A program made the translations under genes and the position numbers. DNA of 64,000 nucleotides from DATBGO01 sp050011895. Its GTDB lineage: Bacteria > Actinomycetota > Actinomycetes > Streptosporangiales > Streptosporangiaceae. Location: contig JBEKIF010000008.1 in assembly GCA_050011895.1 (NCBI GenBank), forward strand, positions 91,811-155,810, written 5' to 3'. This document shows positions 41,507 through 48,947 of the stretch, in pieces (positions within the stretch are counted from its first letter, which is position 1; every line of letters begins with the position of its first letter). Below the pieces are notes generated by a model. That model was given only the letters and a program-made list of their open reading frames with translations, did no database searches and had not been told where the DNA came from.

Positions 41507-41534
41507 GCCAAAAGCCAGGCGCGCCAGCCAAAAG
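41495..41534 (+). repeat. 20-bp tandem duplication of the tRNA-Arg 3' end (att-like site)
   Basis: CCAGGCGCGCCAGCCAAAAG occurs at 41495-41514 and again at 41515-41534. The first copy includes the last 12 bases of the tRNA gene with CCA; the second begins exactly where the first ends. Forty bp later a tyrosine integrase gene ends. This is the expected arrangement for a site-specific integration site at a tRNA gene, although two adjacent copies (not two distant ones) is unusual. Confidence 0.8.
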
Positions 41535-41574
41535 CCCAGCTCACACGGCATATCGGGCTCACTCCGCGACCATC

Positions 41575-42702
41575 TCATGAAGCCGTCCGCTTGCCGGGTG
41601 CCCGCTGCGTGCCCGATGACTTCCGCGGGGCGCGGCCTTGCTCGCTCTTCTCAGGACCCTTCAACTCAGCCTCAGCAAGGTTGCTGAGCGCTTGCGCGAT
41701 CTCGTGCTGACGCTGGTCGCTGCCGTGCAAGTAGATCAGCGCCGCGCGGGTCGTTGAGTGACCCATGCGGTCCATCAGCTCGCGGAGAGTAGCGCCGGTT
41801 CCCGCCGCGAGCTGGTTGCCCGCGTGCCGCAGATCGTGGAAGTGAAGGTCAACGAGCCCGGCTTTCTCGACCGCACCGAGCCACACCCTGTTCCGGAAGT
41901 TGCTATGCCGCAGCAGGGTTCCGTCTGCGCTGGTGAATACGAGCCCTTCGTCTCCATCTGCGACGAAGCATGCCAAGTGCCAGCGCAGCTCAGCAACGAT
42001 CACCTCGGGAATGGCCACAATCCGCCTTCCCGCATCGGTCTTGGGAGCAGCAAACAGCAGACCGGCACCCCGTGCTTCGGTGAGCTGGCGGGTGATCCGC
42101 ACTACGCGGACGTCCAGGTCGATATCCATGCGCCGCAATGCGGCCAGTTCACCCCAGCGCAGGCTCCCGAAGCTGGCCAGCAGCACCGCGGCGCGGTAAC
42201 GCTGGTCGATCGCCTCGGCCAGAGCAAAGACCTGGGCGACGGTCAGCACCGGCCGCTCGGGTGACCGCTCTTGCCCGGCGCCCTTGATCCGGCATGGGTT
42301 GCGGCTGATGAGCTGATCATCCACCGCCGTATTCAGGATCGCTTTGAGCAGGCGGTAGGCCTTGGCCAGCGTCACCTCGCTTACCTCATCGGTCAGCAGC
42401 TCGCGGCGCCAGCGGCGCACCATCGGCTCGCGGATATCAGCGATCGCGCAGTTGCCGAAAGAAGGCAGCAGCAACCGGCGCAGCAGGTAGCGATACAGGC
42501 CCACCGTCTTGGGCCGCAGTCCCGGCCGCTCGATGATCCACGCATCTGCGTAAGTACCGAACGAGATCGCCCCTGCATCTGGATCAAGCCAGCGATCTGA
42601 CCGGATCTCCACCTCGGTACTCGCCAGCCAGATCTCCGCATCGCGCTTGGTGGCAGATCCGGGGGGCTCACACGTCCCGCAGTTCGGTGCAGCGAAGACC
42701 AT
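41575..42702 (-). CDS. Tyrosine recombinase/integrase
   Basis: A 375-residue phage-type integrase. Residues about 46-125 form the SAM-like core-binding domain (FGTYADAWIIERPGLRPKTVGLYRYLL). The catalytic domain has Arg182 (LRWGEL), His289 and Arg292 (HDLRH), His315 (MGHST) and the nucleophile Tyr324 (LIYLHG), so it should be active. The N-terminal arm-binding domain looks short: the first about 15 residues before ATKRDAEIWLA do not resemble the usual strand-rich segment, so part of the 5' end may be lost or start elsewhere. Transcribed toward the tRNA-Arg gene, typical for elements integrated at a tRNA 3' end. Confidence 0.92.
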   Translation of the reverse strand: MVFAAPNCGTCEPPGSATKRDAEIWLASTEVEIRSDRWLDPDAGAISFGTYADAWIIERPGLRPKTVGLYRYLLRRLLLPSFGNCAIADIREPMVRRWRRELLTDEVSEVTLAKAYRLLKAILNTAVDDQLISRNPCRIKGAGQERSPERPVLTVAQVFALAEAIDQRYRAAVLLASFGSLRWGELAALRRMDIDLDVRVVRITRQLTEARGAGLLFAAPKTDAGRRIVAIPEVIVAELRWHLACFVADGDEGLVFTSADGTLLRHSNFRNRVWLGAVEKAGLVDLHFHDLRHAGNQLAAGTGATLRELMDRMGHSTTRAALIYLHGSDQRQHEIAQALSNLAEAELKGPEKSEQGRAPRKSSGTQRAPGKRTAS

Positions 42703-42741
42703 CTTCCTCGGCTTGGATCGTCCCGCTCGCGGCCACCGCGT

Positions 42742-43477
42742 CTAGTACAGCAGCAGCCATTGAGGCTGTGACCTGGGGATAGCCGAGGTATCTGGGGGTA
42801 GCCCTGGTTCCTGCATGGGGCAGCCGGACGAGTGGCGGCTCCGCGATCTATCAGCCCTGATCGTGGCCCATGCTTGCGCCGCGCCCGGCTACCTGGTCTT
42901 CCGCGGCCACTGACACCCATCCGCAGGCCCGCTTATAGAACAACGCCACGTCCAGCACGAGGACCGCGGCCGGGTACACCAGTCGCCCTCAGGACACGTT
43001 CTGTCACGACGGCTCATCGCTCCGATCCGATCCGATCGTGAGCACGTGCCAGAAGATCCCCGTCGCGAGCCAGGCGATCGTGACTACGACGAGGATCTCC
43101 AGCGCGTAGACGCTGCCGGTGATCAGCCCGATCAGACTAGCGATGACCGCGACCGTGCCGAACCCGGTGGCGATCCACCTGAAGACCTGGCCCATACGTG
43201 GTTGAGGTCTCGTATACAGGTCGCCGGACGCGACGACAGAGCAGGCGATGCCGAGGACCAGTACCACGGCGGATGTGGCCCGCGTGCTGGAGATCAGCAG
43301 CGGGCTCGTTCCTCCCCGATACACGGCGTACGAGATGACGATCACTACGACAGCGCAGGACGAGACCGCGTCCCGCCAGGTCAGTCCCATCGTCAGCACC
43401 TCCTTCGATCTCCGGTGAAGGGCCACTGTCAAGTGTGCGCTCAGGTGCCCTGCGCGGCTAGTACGGCAGCAGCCATT
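42742..43477. repeat. Pair of 20-bp direct repeats 716 bp apart
   Basis: CTAGTACAGCAGCAGCCATT at 42742-42761 and CTAGTACGGCAGCAGCCATT at 43458-43477 differ at one position; similarity extends loosely on both sides (CGCG before, GCTGACCTGGG-like after). The repeats bracket the small membrane protein gene at 43004-43390. They could be ends of a decayed mobile unit or traces of a duplication. Confidence 0.75.
43004..43390 (-). CDS. Small integral membrane protein of unknown function
   Basis: A 128-residue protein with four predicted membrane helices: AVSSCAVVVIVISYAVY, ATSAVVLVLGIACSVVA, VFRWIATGFGTVAVIASLIGLI and EILVVVTIAWLATGIFW. AAGGAGGTG about 8 nt before the ATG at 43390 is a nearly perfect ribosome site and excludes the long N-terminal Pro/Arg-rich extension of the open frame. 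No domain recognised. It lies alone between the two 20-bp direct repeats in the accessory segment behind the integrase. Confidence 0.65.
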   Translation of the reverse strand: MGLTWRDAVSSCAVVVIVISYAVYRGGTSPLLISSTRATSAVVLVLGIACSVVASGDLYTRPQPRMGQVFRWIATGFGTVAVIASLIGLITGSVYALEILVVVTIAWLATGIFWHVLTIGSDRSDEPS

Positions 43478-43479
43478 CA

Positions 43480-43647
43480 CTAGCTGACCTGGGTGATCTG
43501 GGTGTCGCGGGTGAGCCGGGTGCGCTGGTGGTACCAGGCTGAGCGGGCTTGGTGGCGGCGCCGCCAGTTCAGCCAGTGCCGGGCTGAGCCGGGCGGGGAC
43601 GGGCAGGCGAGCAGACGTGCGGTTTCGGGGACGGTGAGCGGGATCAT
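43480..43647 (-). pseudogene. Transposase C-terminal remnant (probable)
   Basis: The minus-strand frame ending at the TAG 43480-43482 reads MIPLTVPETARLLACPSPP, then HWLNWRRRHQARSAWYHQRTRL and a short tail. The LTVPE-x-x-RLLA plus W-x-x-WRRRHQARS pattern resembles the extreme C-terminus of actinobacterial transposases; the IS family is uncertain. The frame remains open for another about 50 codons upstream, but that part is unrelated and has no start. No inverted repeats, catalytic DDE part or N-terminus are present, so this is at best a fragment. Confidence 0.4.
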
Positions 43648-44307
43648 TCCTGGGTCGGCGGGTGGCGGCTGGCCTAGGCGGACTGGTGGCGGTGCTGGGG
43701 TGCCGGTGCGGCGGCGCAGCAGCGCAGCGGTGACGGCGCAGATCGCCAGGGCCGCCGCGAGCAGCGTGCTGGCCTGGCCTGGGACAGTACGCGGGGAGCG
43801 CGTCTAAGGTGATGAACCGCATGCACCAGCCATCAGCGCATACAACCAGACACACCCAGACCGGCCATACTGAACCACAACCCCGGCCACAGCGAAATAT
43901 CGCCACCCAGCACCTCGCGGCCAGCAGCCACGTACGCATCGACCGTCAGCGGGCACGGCCGTACCATCGCCGCGGGGCGACACCGCCTCGGCTCCCTCAC
44001 CGCGACCGTGGCCAAACGAAGGCGAGGAGGGATCCCTCAGGTCTCAGCAGGGACGCCAACGATCCTGGCCCGCACAGACCCCACCAGGCAGCAACATCAC
44101 CAAGGAGCACGGCCGGGCACCCGGCCGCGACGATCAGATAGTCAGGCCGTCAACAGAGGGAAGGACAGACGAAGCGCCTGCCACCGCGCACGGCGGCGCG
44201 TACCAGTACAACGACGCCGCAGCGGTCCCGCCGGGCGGTCCGCTAGACATACCAATCAGCTGCTAGATATACTAAGCAAGGAGAGGACGAAGGCAATTGG
44301 AGGAGAG
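43648..44307. other. Gene-poor stretch in the accessory segment
   Basis: About 660 bp with no convincing gene on either strand; open frames here are Arg/Pro/His-rich shadows. The right end carries the promoter-like repeats described separately. Base composition remains GC-rich but codon structure is absent, as expected for decayed DNA. Confidence 0.45.
44242..44273 (+). promoter_or_regulatory. Promoter-like direct repeat before the 68-residue ORF
   Basis: GCTAGACATACC (44242-44253) and GCTAGATATACT (44262-44273) are spaced 20 bp apart, i.e. two helical turns. The second copy ends in TATACT, a good -10 hexamer in an otherwise GC-rich region, 35 bp before the ATG at 44308. Repeats at this spacing could also bind a regulator. 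Confidence 0.45.
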
Positions 44308-44514
44308 ATGGCTAACACCAAGGAACGAGCGATTGGCGCGATCAACGACATGATCGACGCAGTCAAGCCGATGACTGAGACGCTAGCCAAGACGTACCTG
44401 CCGTCGGAGGAGGATCTCGCGGACTGGTATGTCGGGGGCCAAGACCCGATGCAGATCGTCGTCACCGCCTTGGCAGAAGCCGACCGCGACGACGACTTGG
44501 AGCTGACCTGGTAA
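44308..44514 (+). CDS. Small acidic protein (68 aa), function unknown
   Basis: Starts MANTKERAIGAINDMIDAV and ends DRDDDLELTW. GGAGGAG lies 4 nt upstream of the ATG, and a TATACT promoter element stands at 44268. The protein is helical, acidic at the C-terminus and has no signal or membrane segment. The middle (LAKTYLPSEEDLADWYVGGQDPMQIVVTAL region) looks like a folded domain, not translated noise. No family recognised. It lies in the accessory segment downstream of the integrase and could belong to the mobile element. An antitoxin role was considered, but no toxin gene is adjacent. Confidence 0.6.
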   Translation: MANTKERAIGAINDMIDAVKPMTETLAKTYLPSEEDLADWYVGGQDPMQIVVTALAEADRDDDLELTW

Positions 44515-44653
44515 GCCGCCGCGAGACGTTCAACGCCGCGCCGCCCTTGACGGTGATCTTGCGCGGTTCAATCAATACCCACCAGCCGCCTTCGCCCTGG
44601 ACCCTGGCAGAGGCGGCCAAAGCTGTCTCATTGCTTACCGTCCTCTCACTGCG

Positions 44654-44875
44654 GTGCCAGTGAACCCGCACGACGCTGCTACTCTCAGTGATGTTGCGTT
44701 ACGTGTTGTGAGCGACCGCGGAGCCGCGCCCTGCGCTGATGGATGTCTCCATTTGCTGACACCCTCCCGTGATCTCCTGGAAGCCGCGGTAGTCACTGGT
44801 GAGCTGGCTGGATCCTCCGGCGTGCCAGAGCGCTCTGGGCGCCTGCCGCTGGTGGCAGAGGCTCCCCAAAAGTGA
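44654..44875 (+). CDS. Candidate small ORF (73 aa), weak support
   Basis: A GTG-started frame, MPVNPHDAATLSDVALRVVSD, then CADGCLHLLTPSRDLLEAAVVTGEL and a short tail. It has no clear ribosome site and no recognised domain; third codon positions are less GC-biased than in core genes. A plus-strand frame ending at 44664 overlaps its start, so it may be part of a decayed larger gene. Listed because the 44515-44931 stretch holds nothing better. Confidence 0.25.
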   Translation: MPVNPHDAATLSDVALRVVSDRGAAPCADGCLHLLTPSRDLLEAAVVTGELAGSSGVPERSGRLPLVAEAPQK

Positions 44876-44888
44876 TATCATTTTGATA
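44876..44888. promoter_or_regulatory. AT-rich inverted repeat TATCA-TTT-TGATA
   Basis: A perfect 5-bp inverted repeat with a 3-bp spacer in a locally AT-rich island (44868-44893, containing AAAAGTGATATCATTTTGATAAG), 44 bp upstream of the membrane protein ATG at 44932. AT-rich symmetry is rare in this window and suggests a promoter/operator. GATAAG could serve as a -10 region. Confidence 0.5.
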
Positions 44889-44931
44889 AGTGATCGGGTG
44901 GCCCACACCACAGGTAACAGGAGGCATCCCG

Positions 44932-45219
44932 ATGAACGTACCCAGCGACAACACCGCTCCCAAAGGTCAGCGCGGGTGGTGGGCATCTCCCCCGCGACCC
45001 GGCATGCACCGCCTGATCAGCCCATGGGAGTACCGCCACCTCAGCGCCTCTGGGGTCACGCGTATTGCCGGTGGCAGTGTCGCGGCCGCCGCGGGCGTCG
45101 TGTGCCTCTCGTACGGCGTCTACGGATGGGCAGCCTTCTTCCTGGTTCTCGGGGCGCTGAATCTCGCGGGTGGCTACTGGTACATCACTATCGCTCGCTC
45201 CGAGTCTGCCCGAACCTGA
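44932..45219 (+). CDS. Small membrane protein (95 aa), function unknown
   Basis: AGGAGG 7 nt before the ATG at 44932 fixes the start. The product has a hydrophilic start (MNVPSDNTAPKGQRGWW), a conserved-looking RPGMHRLISPWEYRHL segment, and two membrane helices (VTRIAGGSVAAAAGVVCLSYG and WAAFFLVLGALNLAGGYWYI). Proteins of this build occur in several actinobacteria as conserved hypotheticals, in my recollection; no function is known to me. A likely operator/promoter island with TATCA-TTT-TGATA lies just upstream. Confidence 0.7.
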   Translation: MNVPSDNTAPKGQRGWWASPPRPGMHRLISPWEYRHLSASGVTRIAGGSVAAAAGVVCLSYGVYGWAAFFLVLGALNLAGGYWYITIARSESART

Positions 45220-45465
45220 GCCTGCGCGACTCGCACTGGGCCTCGACAACTACCACTCCGCCACAGACCCGACCGACGTGCAGACGCGCACATTCGAGAG
45301 AGTCGCGGACCCAGCGGAAATAACCGTAAGATCCTCGCCACCTATGGCGGGGTCTTCGTCGGCGCGGGGCAGCCGATGGCTGCCTTCCGGGAGCCGGACG
45401 GCCCGGCGCCGGGCGGCGGAGACAGGGTCTGCTCCGGCCGCCCGGGCTGCCGGACGCCGGGCGGG

Positions 45466-45563
45466 TCAGGGTGAGATGGTAATGGTGCCTGATTCGGTGG
45501 CCTGGTTCCCGGCGCTGTCGGTGACCTTGATGGTGAACCTGGATGTGCCGGCCGTCAGCTCAC
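45466..45563 (-). pseudogene. Out-of-frame C-terminal fragment of an Ig-like (putative Ig/PKD) domain
   Basis: Directly beyond and overlapping the stop of the secreted protein gene, the neighbouring frame reads LTAGTSRFTIKVTDSAGNQ, then ATESGTITISP before a TGA at 45466-45468. This is the end of a bacterial Ig-like repeat, but the beginning of the domain is missing. It suggests a deletion and frame change joined it to the upstream gene. Confidence 0.55.
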
Positions 45564-46793
45564 GGGCTCGGTTGATACGGCGTCGGCGGCAAGCAGGACG
45601 GCGTGGCCGGGGACGATCTTCAGGTCGGCCAGGCTGCCTAGTGATCCGCTGCCGGCGCCGAAGCTGGTGGCGCCGGCGCCGAAGGTGAACGCGTCGCCGG
45701 CGGTATTGGCGTAGACGAAGGTGCCGGCCGGGTCGGCGACGGCCAGCCCGCCCGATGATCCGGACGGCAGCGCCGCGGCCGTCTGCCAGCTGCCCCCGGC
45801 CAGGTGCCAGGAGTACGACGAGCCGAACACGGCGATCGCGTTCCCGGCCCCGTCGATCGCGGTGGACACCGGAACCGCGGGGGCGGTCCGGGTGGTCACT
45901 ACCGTGTCGGTCCAGGTACCGGACGGGGACCGGGTCAGCAATCCGGTCTGGCCGTCCAGTACCGACCAGGCGACCGACGCCTGCCCGGCGTTGTTGAGCG
46001 CGACCTGCGAGGTCCCGCTCTGGATGTAACTGTGAGATCCGGCTCCGGAGGCCACCTCGACCGGGGCGGAAAAACCGCCGGTGACGGTGCCGGAGATGGC
46101 CCACAGGTTGTTGAGCCCCCCGTTGAACATGATGATCGCGCCGCCGTCCGGGCAGACAGCCATGCTGATGTCATGCGCCACGCCCTGATCGAATTCGGTC
46201 GACAGCGTCGTGGCTGGCCCCCAGCTGCTGCTGCCAGCCGGCAGAACCACGTCGGTGACGTCGTCGCCGGACCCGACCCAGCCGGCGATGACGTTGCCGG
46301 AGCCATCCACGCCGAGCACCAGCCCGCCGGCCAGTCCGGTGCTGAGGGTCACCGGCGCGCCCCACCTGCCGCCGGCCGGCCGCACGGCAGCCTCCAGCAC
46401 GGTGCTGCCGGTCGAGCTCGACTCGTATCCCCACAGCGCGACCGTCTGCCCGGCCGGGGTGACCACCACGACAATGCCCCGCCCGGAGGTCAGCGGGTAG
46501 CCGCCCGGGCCCAGGTCCGTCGCCTGCCAGGTCGTCCCGTTCGTGCTAGTGCACACCTCCACCTGCGTGGTGCCGTTGGAGGCCGTGAAGGTCCCGCCGG
46601 CCGCCATGGCCCCGGCCTGATTGACCGTCACCGAGCTGCCGCACGGCCCCGGCAGACCGACCGGCGACGACCACGAGGCCGCCAGCGCGGGCAGCGCGGG
46701 TGAAACCCCGAACACGGCCAGGCCCGCCAGCGCCACCAGGGAGCCCCGCCCCATCCACCGTCTTAAACCTGCGCGCGATTGAGCATGCTGCAT
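45555..46793 (-). CDS. Secreted protein with repetitive beta-rich (propeller-like) structure, probably 3'-truncated
   Basis: A 412-residue protein with a signal peptide (RRWMGRGSLVALAGLAVFGVSPALPALAA region, probable cut after ALA). AGGAGG 5 nt upstream supports the ATG at 46793. The mature part consists of repeats such as VDGSGNVIAGWVG, LNNAGQASVAWSV and IDGAGNAIAVFG, each a G-x-x-x-[AV]-W/VF beta unit as in seven-bladed propellers. The C-terminus (VLLAADAVSTEPVS) ends abruptly and the next frame encodes the end of an Ig-like domain, so the natural protein was probably longer. Function unknown; extracellular binding or recognition is plausible. Confidence 0.6.
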   Translation of the reverse strand: MQHAQSRAGLRRWMGRGSLVALAGLAVFGVSPALPALAASWSSPVGLPGPCGSSVTVNQAGAMAAGGTFTASNGTTQVEVCTSTNGTTWQATDLGPGGYPLTSGRGIVVVVTPAGQTVALWGYESSSTGSTVLEAAVRPAGGRWGAPVTLSTGLAGGLVLGVDGSGNVIAGWVGSGDDVTDVVLPAGSSSWGPATTLSTEFDQGVAHDISMAVCPDGGAIIMFNGGLNNLWAISGTVTGGFSAPVEVASGAGSHSYIQSGTSQVALNNAGQASVAWSVLDGQTGLLTRSPSGTWTDTVVTTRTAPAVPVSTAIDGAGNAIAVFGSSYSWHLAGGSWQTAAALPSGSSGGLAVADPAGTFVYANTAGDAFTFGAGATSFGAGSGSLGSLADLKIVPGHAVLLAADAVSTEPVS

Positions 46794-47170
46794 GATGTCC
46801 TCCTGACATCTGAGATCGCTCGCCGCGCACGGCCAAGGCCACAGAAGAAGGCACAGGCCGGATGCTCGCCGCTAACCGCACGACGCCTCCCCGCCCGGGC
46901 CGCCGCGACGGCCATTCCGGCGGCAGCGCACTGGGGGGAATGGTGCGGCCCGCCGCCTGACGCCCCTTACCACGTACCGGCCTCCCGGCCGGTTCAGATC
47001 CGGCGGTGAACACAAGACAAACTTCTAGACAGGCCCGCACGCGGCGAACGCGTCTTGCCCGCCCGTCCAGATCGGCGTGGCCGGCTCCTTCCCCGAGTGC
47101 GCGATCACGATCGTGGCGTCCAGAAGGCATCCCACGTTGATGAGCGCGTCGGCCACGTCGGGGCCGAGGG
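46794..47170. other. Intergenic region, possible gene remnant
   Basis: About 380 bp. On the minus strand at about 47025-47170 a frame reads DVADALINVGCLLDATIVIA, then HSGKEPATPIWTGGQDAF and a stop; it has coding character but no start in context and overlaps the TMEM175-like stop, so I regard it as a fragment. The rest is upstream sequence for the secreted protein gene. Confidence 0.35.
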
Positions 47171-47812
47171 CTATGAACGCCGGAAGAGGATTCGTGCAAC
47201 GTCTCGGAACGGCACCACCAGGTACACGGCGATACCGAGATACAGCGTCATCGCCAGTACCGGCAGGGCGAGCCCGATGGGAAACGCAATCACATACCCG
47301 ATGACGACGGGCAGAAGTTTCCGCCGGTCTCTGTGCAGTTCCTCATCGTCTTGGTGCGGCGAGTAGAGGTGCTCGCGCCGCGCGTACCCGTCCAGGGCGG
47401 ATCCCAGGAGACGGATAGCCAGGAGCGTGAGCCCGTACATGGTGACGAACACCCGTTCGCCGCTGGTGTTATGCAGTGCCTCCGCGGTAAGCCGGGTCGG
47501 GAACGGCAGGTAGACCACCACGAGCAAGAGGAGCAGGTTAATTCGCAGGAAGACCGGATCGGTCCGCGCGAGCTGATCGGTCAAGCCGGTGTGGGCGAGC
47601 CACGCACCGCCGATCGTCAGGAAGCTGGTGATGTAGGCCAGGTAGGAGGGCCAGGCGTGAAGCACCTGCTGCAGCGGACTGCCCGGCGGACGAAGCGCGA
47701 GGTCAACTACCAGCAGCGTCGCGGCGAAGCCGAATACGCCATCGCTGAATCCTTCCATCCGGTCCTTGCGGAGAAAACGGCGCGAACGTGGCGTTTCTTC
47801 GTCTGCTGGCAC
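47171..47812 (-). CDS. TMEM175/DUF1211-family potassium channel-like protein
   Basis: A 213-residue membrane protein. The signature of the family, RMEGFSDGVFGFAATLLVVDLAL with FSDG and the following helix, is at residues 18-40. About six helices can be drawn, including LAYITSFLTIGGAWLAHTG and INLLLLLVVVYLPFPTRL. Bacterial TMEM175 proteins are potassium-leak channels without the classical TVGYG filter. Start GTG at 47812, with AAGGAGA 7 nt upstream. A 26-bp palindrome stands 50 bp upstream. No neighbour suggests a process. Confidence 0.87.
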   Translation of the reverse strand: MPADEETPRSRRFLRKDRMEGFSDGVFGFAATLLVVDLALRPPGSPLQQVLHAWPSYLAYITSFLTIGGAWLAHTGLTDQLARTDPVFLRINLLLLLVVVYLPFPTRLTAEALHNTSGERVFVTMYGLTLLAIRLLGSALDGYARREHLYSPHQDDEELHRDRRKLLPVVIGYVIAFPIGLALPVLAMTLYLGIAVYLVVPFRDVARILFRRS

Positions 47813-47861
47813 GGCACTGTCTCCTTCGCGTCAGCCCGGAACGCGGCGGCGATCAATGGAT

Positions 47862-47887
47862 CCAGGCTGCCCGGCCGGGCAGCCTGG
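47862..47887. promoter_or_regulatory. Perfect 26-bp palindrome upstream of the TMEM175-like gene
   Basis: CCAGGCTGCCCGG followed immediately by CCGGGCAGCCTGG: 13-bp arms with no spacer. It could be a dimer binding site, a cruciform or a terminator stem. It lies 50 bp from the GTG at 47812, in its leader or promoter. Confidence 0.6.
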
Positions 47888-48100
47888 CAGCACGCGCGTT
47901 CAAGGGTGCCCGGTCGGAAGCGGCCATGTCAGGGCGTCAACGTCTGGCAGGTGACCCACGGCAATGAACATGACCAAGGTCCTTGGCCGGTGACCGATGA
48001 CCTTAGCCGCCTGGCGGGCCTGCTGCATACCGTTCCGTAGCGCCGCCGACCCGACCCCGCCGCCGTTGCTTCGGATGCGGTGAGAGCAGGAGTTACCATA

Positions 48101-48232
48101 TGGCCAAGCTTCGCGCGGTATTCGTCTACATCGGCGCCTATCCGACCGCGGCCGCCGCGCGAGCCGAGTACGACGTCAGCGCGAAGGACGTTTGACAAGG
48201 CCATCCAGGAAGCCGCCACCGAAGTCAGCTGA
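48101..48232 (+). pseudogene. Remnant of a small stress-type protein gene
   Basis: GGAG then the ATG at 48101 begin MAKLRAVFVYIGAYPTAAAA, then RAEYDVSAKDV and a stop. The next frame continues FDKAIQEAATEVS to a TGA at 48230-48232. The N-terminus resembles the start of DUF1269-type proteins (a Tyr-rich strand, then A-x-A-x-x-[DE]YD), while the middle of such a domain is missing. Probably an internally deleted and frameshifted gene; an intact DUF1269 gene lies at 49693-50208. Confidence 0.35.
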
Positions 48233-48298
48233 CCTGCCAATCCAGGCCGGGCATGGCTATGTCCTGCAGACCGAGACACCGCCACCCTTGGGGGACGC

Positions 48299-48730
48299 AT
48301 GAGACCACCAACAAATTGGCCGGGCGCCCGCAGAAGGTTGCTGCTTCTCGCTGCCGTGCTGCTGCTGTCCGGGTTCGCCGTCGCGTGCAGCAGCAGCAGC
48401 AAGCCGGCCTACTGCACCGCCGCTAGCCAGCTCAAGACCTCGGTTCAGGACCTCGGCAATATCACTGTCAATGTCAATGACCTCAGCTCGGTGAAGACCG
48501 CGGTGAGCAAGGTCCAGGCCAACGCGCAAACGTTCGCCAGCGAAGCGAATTCGGCATACCCGTCGCAGATCACAGCGCTGCGCACCGCCCTGTCCAGCCT
48601 GCAGGCCGCGGTCAAGTCCGCGCAGAGCCAGCCTTCCCTGACGACGGTCACGGCGCTCGTCCCGGCGGTCACCCACGTGAAGACTTCGGCAAGCACCCTG
48701 CAAAGCGCCGCGTCAGGGAAATGCCAGTGA
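48299..48730 (+). CDS. Putative lipoprotein, helical, function unknown
   Basis: A 143-residue exported protein with a lipoprotein signal: RRRLLLLAAVLLLSGFAVAC, lipobox ending at Cys30. After SSSSKPAYC, the mature part is a Ser/Thr/Val-rich helical bundle (SVKTAVSKVQANAQTFASEA and LRTALSSLQAAVKSAQSQ) with two further cysteines (in PAYC and at the C-terminal GKCQ) that may form a disulfide. The pattern is common in actinobacterial lipoproteins of unknown role. ATG at 48299. It is isolated and convergent with the flavodoxin gene. Confidence 0.75.
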   Translation: MRPPTNWPGARRRLLLLAAVLLLSGFAVACSSSSKPAYCTAASQLKTSVQDLGNITVNVNDLSSVKTAVSKVQANAQTFASEANSAYPSQITALRTALSSLQAAVKSAQSQPSLTTVTALVPAVTHVKTSASTLQSAASGKCQ

Positions 48731-48947
48731 CGGCCATTTGCGGGAGACCAGGACGCGGCGCCGGCATGCGCTCGCGTCAGGTGATGTGCGGAACGCCTGA
48801 CGCCCAGGCAAGAACGCCGCGCTTGGCGAGATCATGCTCGCAGCGCCGCAGCAACGCGGCCGCCGAAGGCGAGCCCGGCTCGCGGGCGGCAGTGCAGGCG
48901 GCCGGTTGCGAGCCGAACGCCGATGGCCACCAGCGGCTCGCCGATGC

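Noticed and set aside
43004..43939. 311-residue version of the small membrane protein
   Set aside because: The N-terminal 183 residues are Pro/Arg/His-rich without family character; a perfect ribosome site marks the internal ATG at 43390.
44308..44875. Toxin-antitoxin pair
   Set aside because: The 68-residue protein lacks an antitoxin DNA-binding motif I can recognise and the following frame has no toxin fold or good start.
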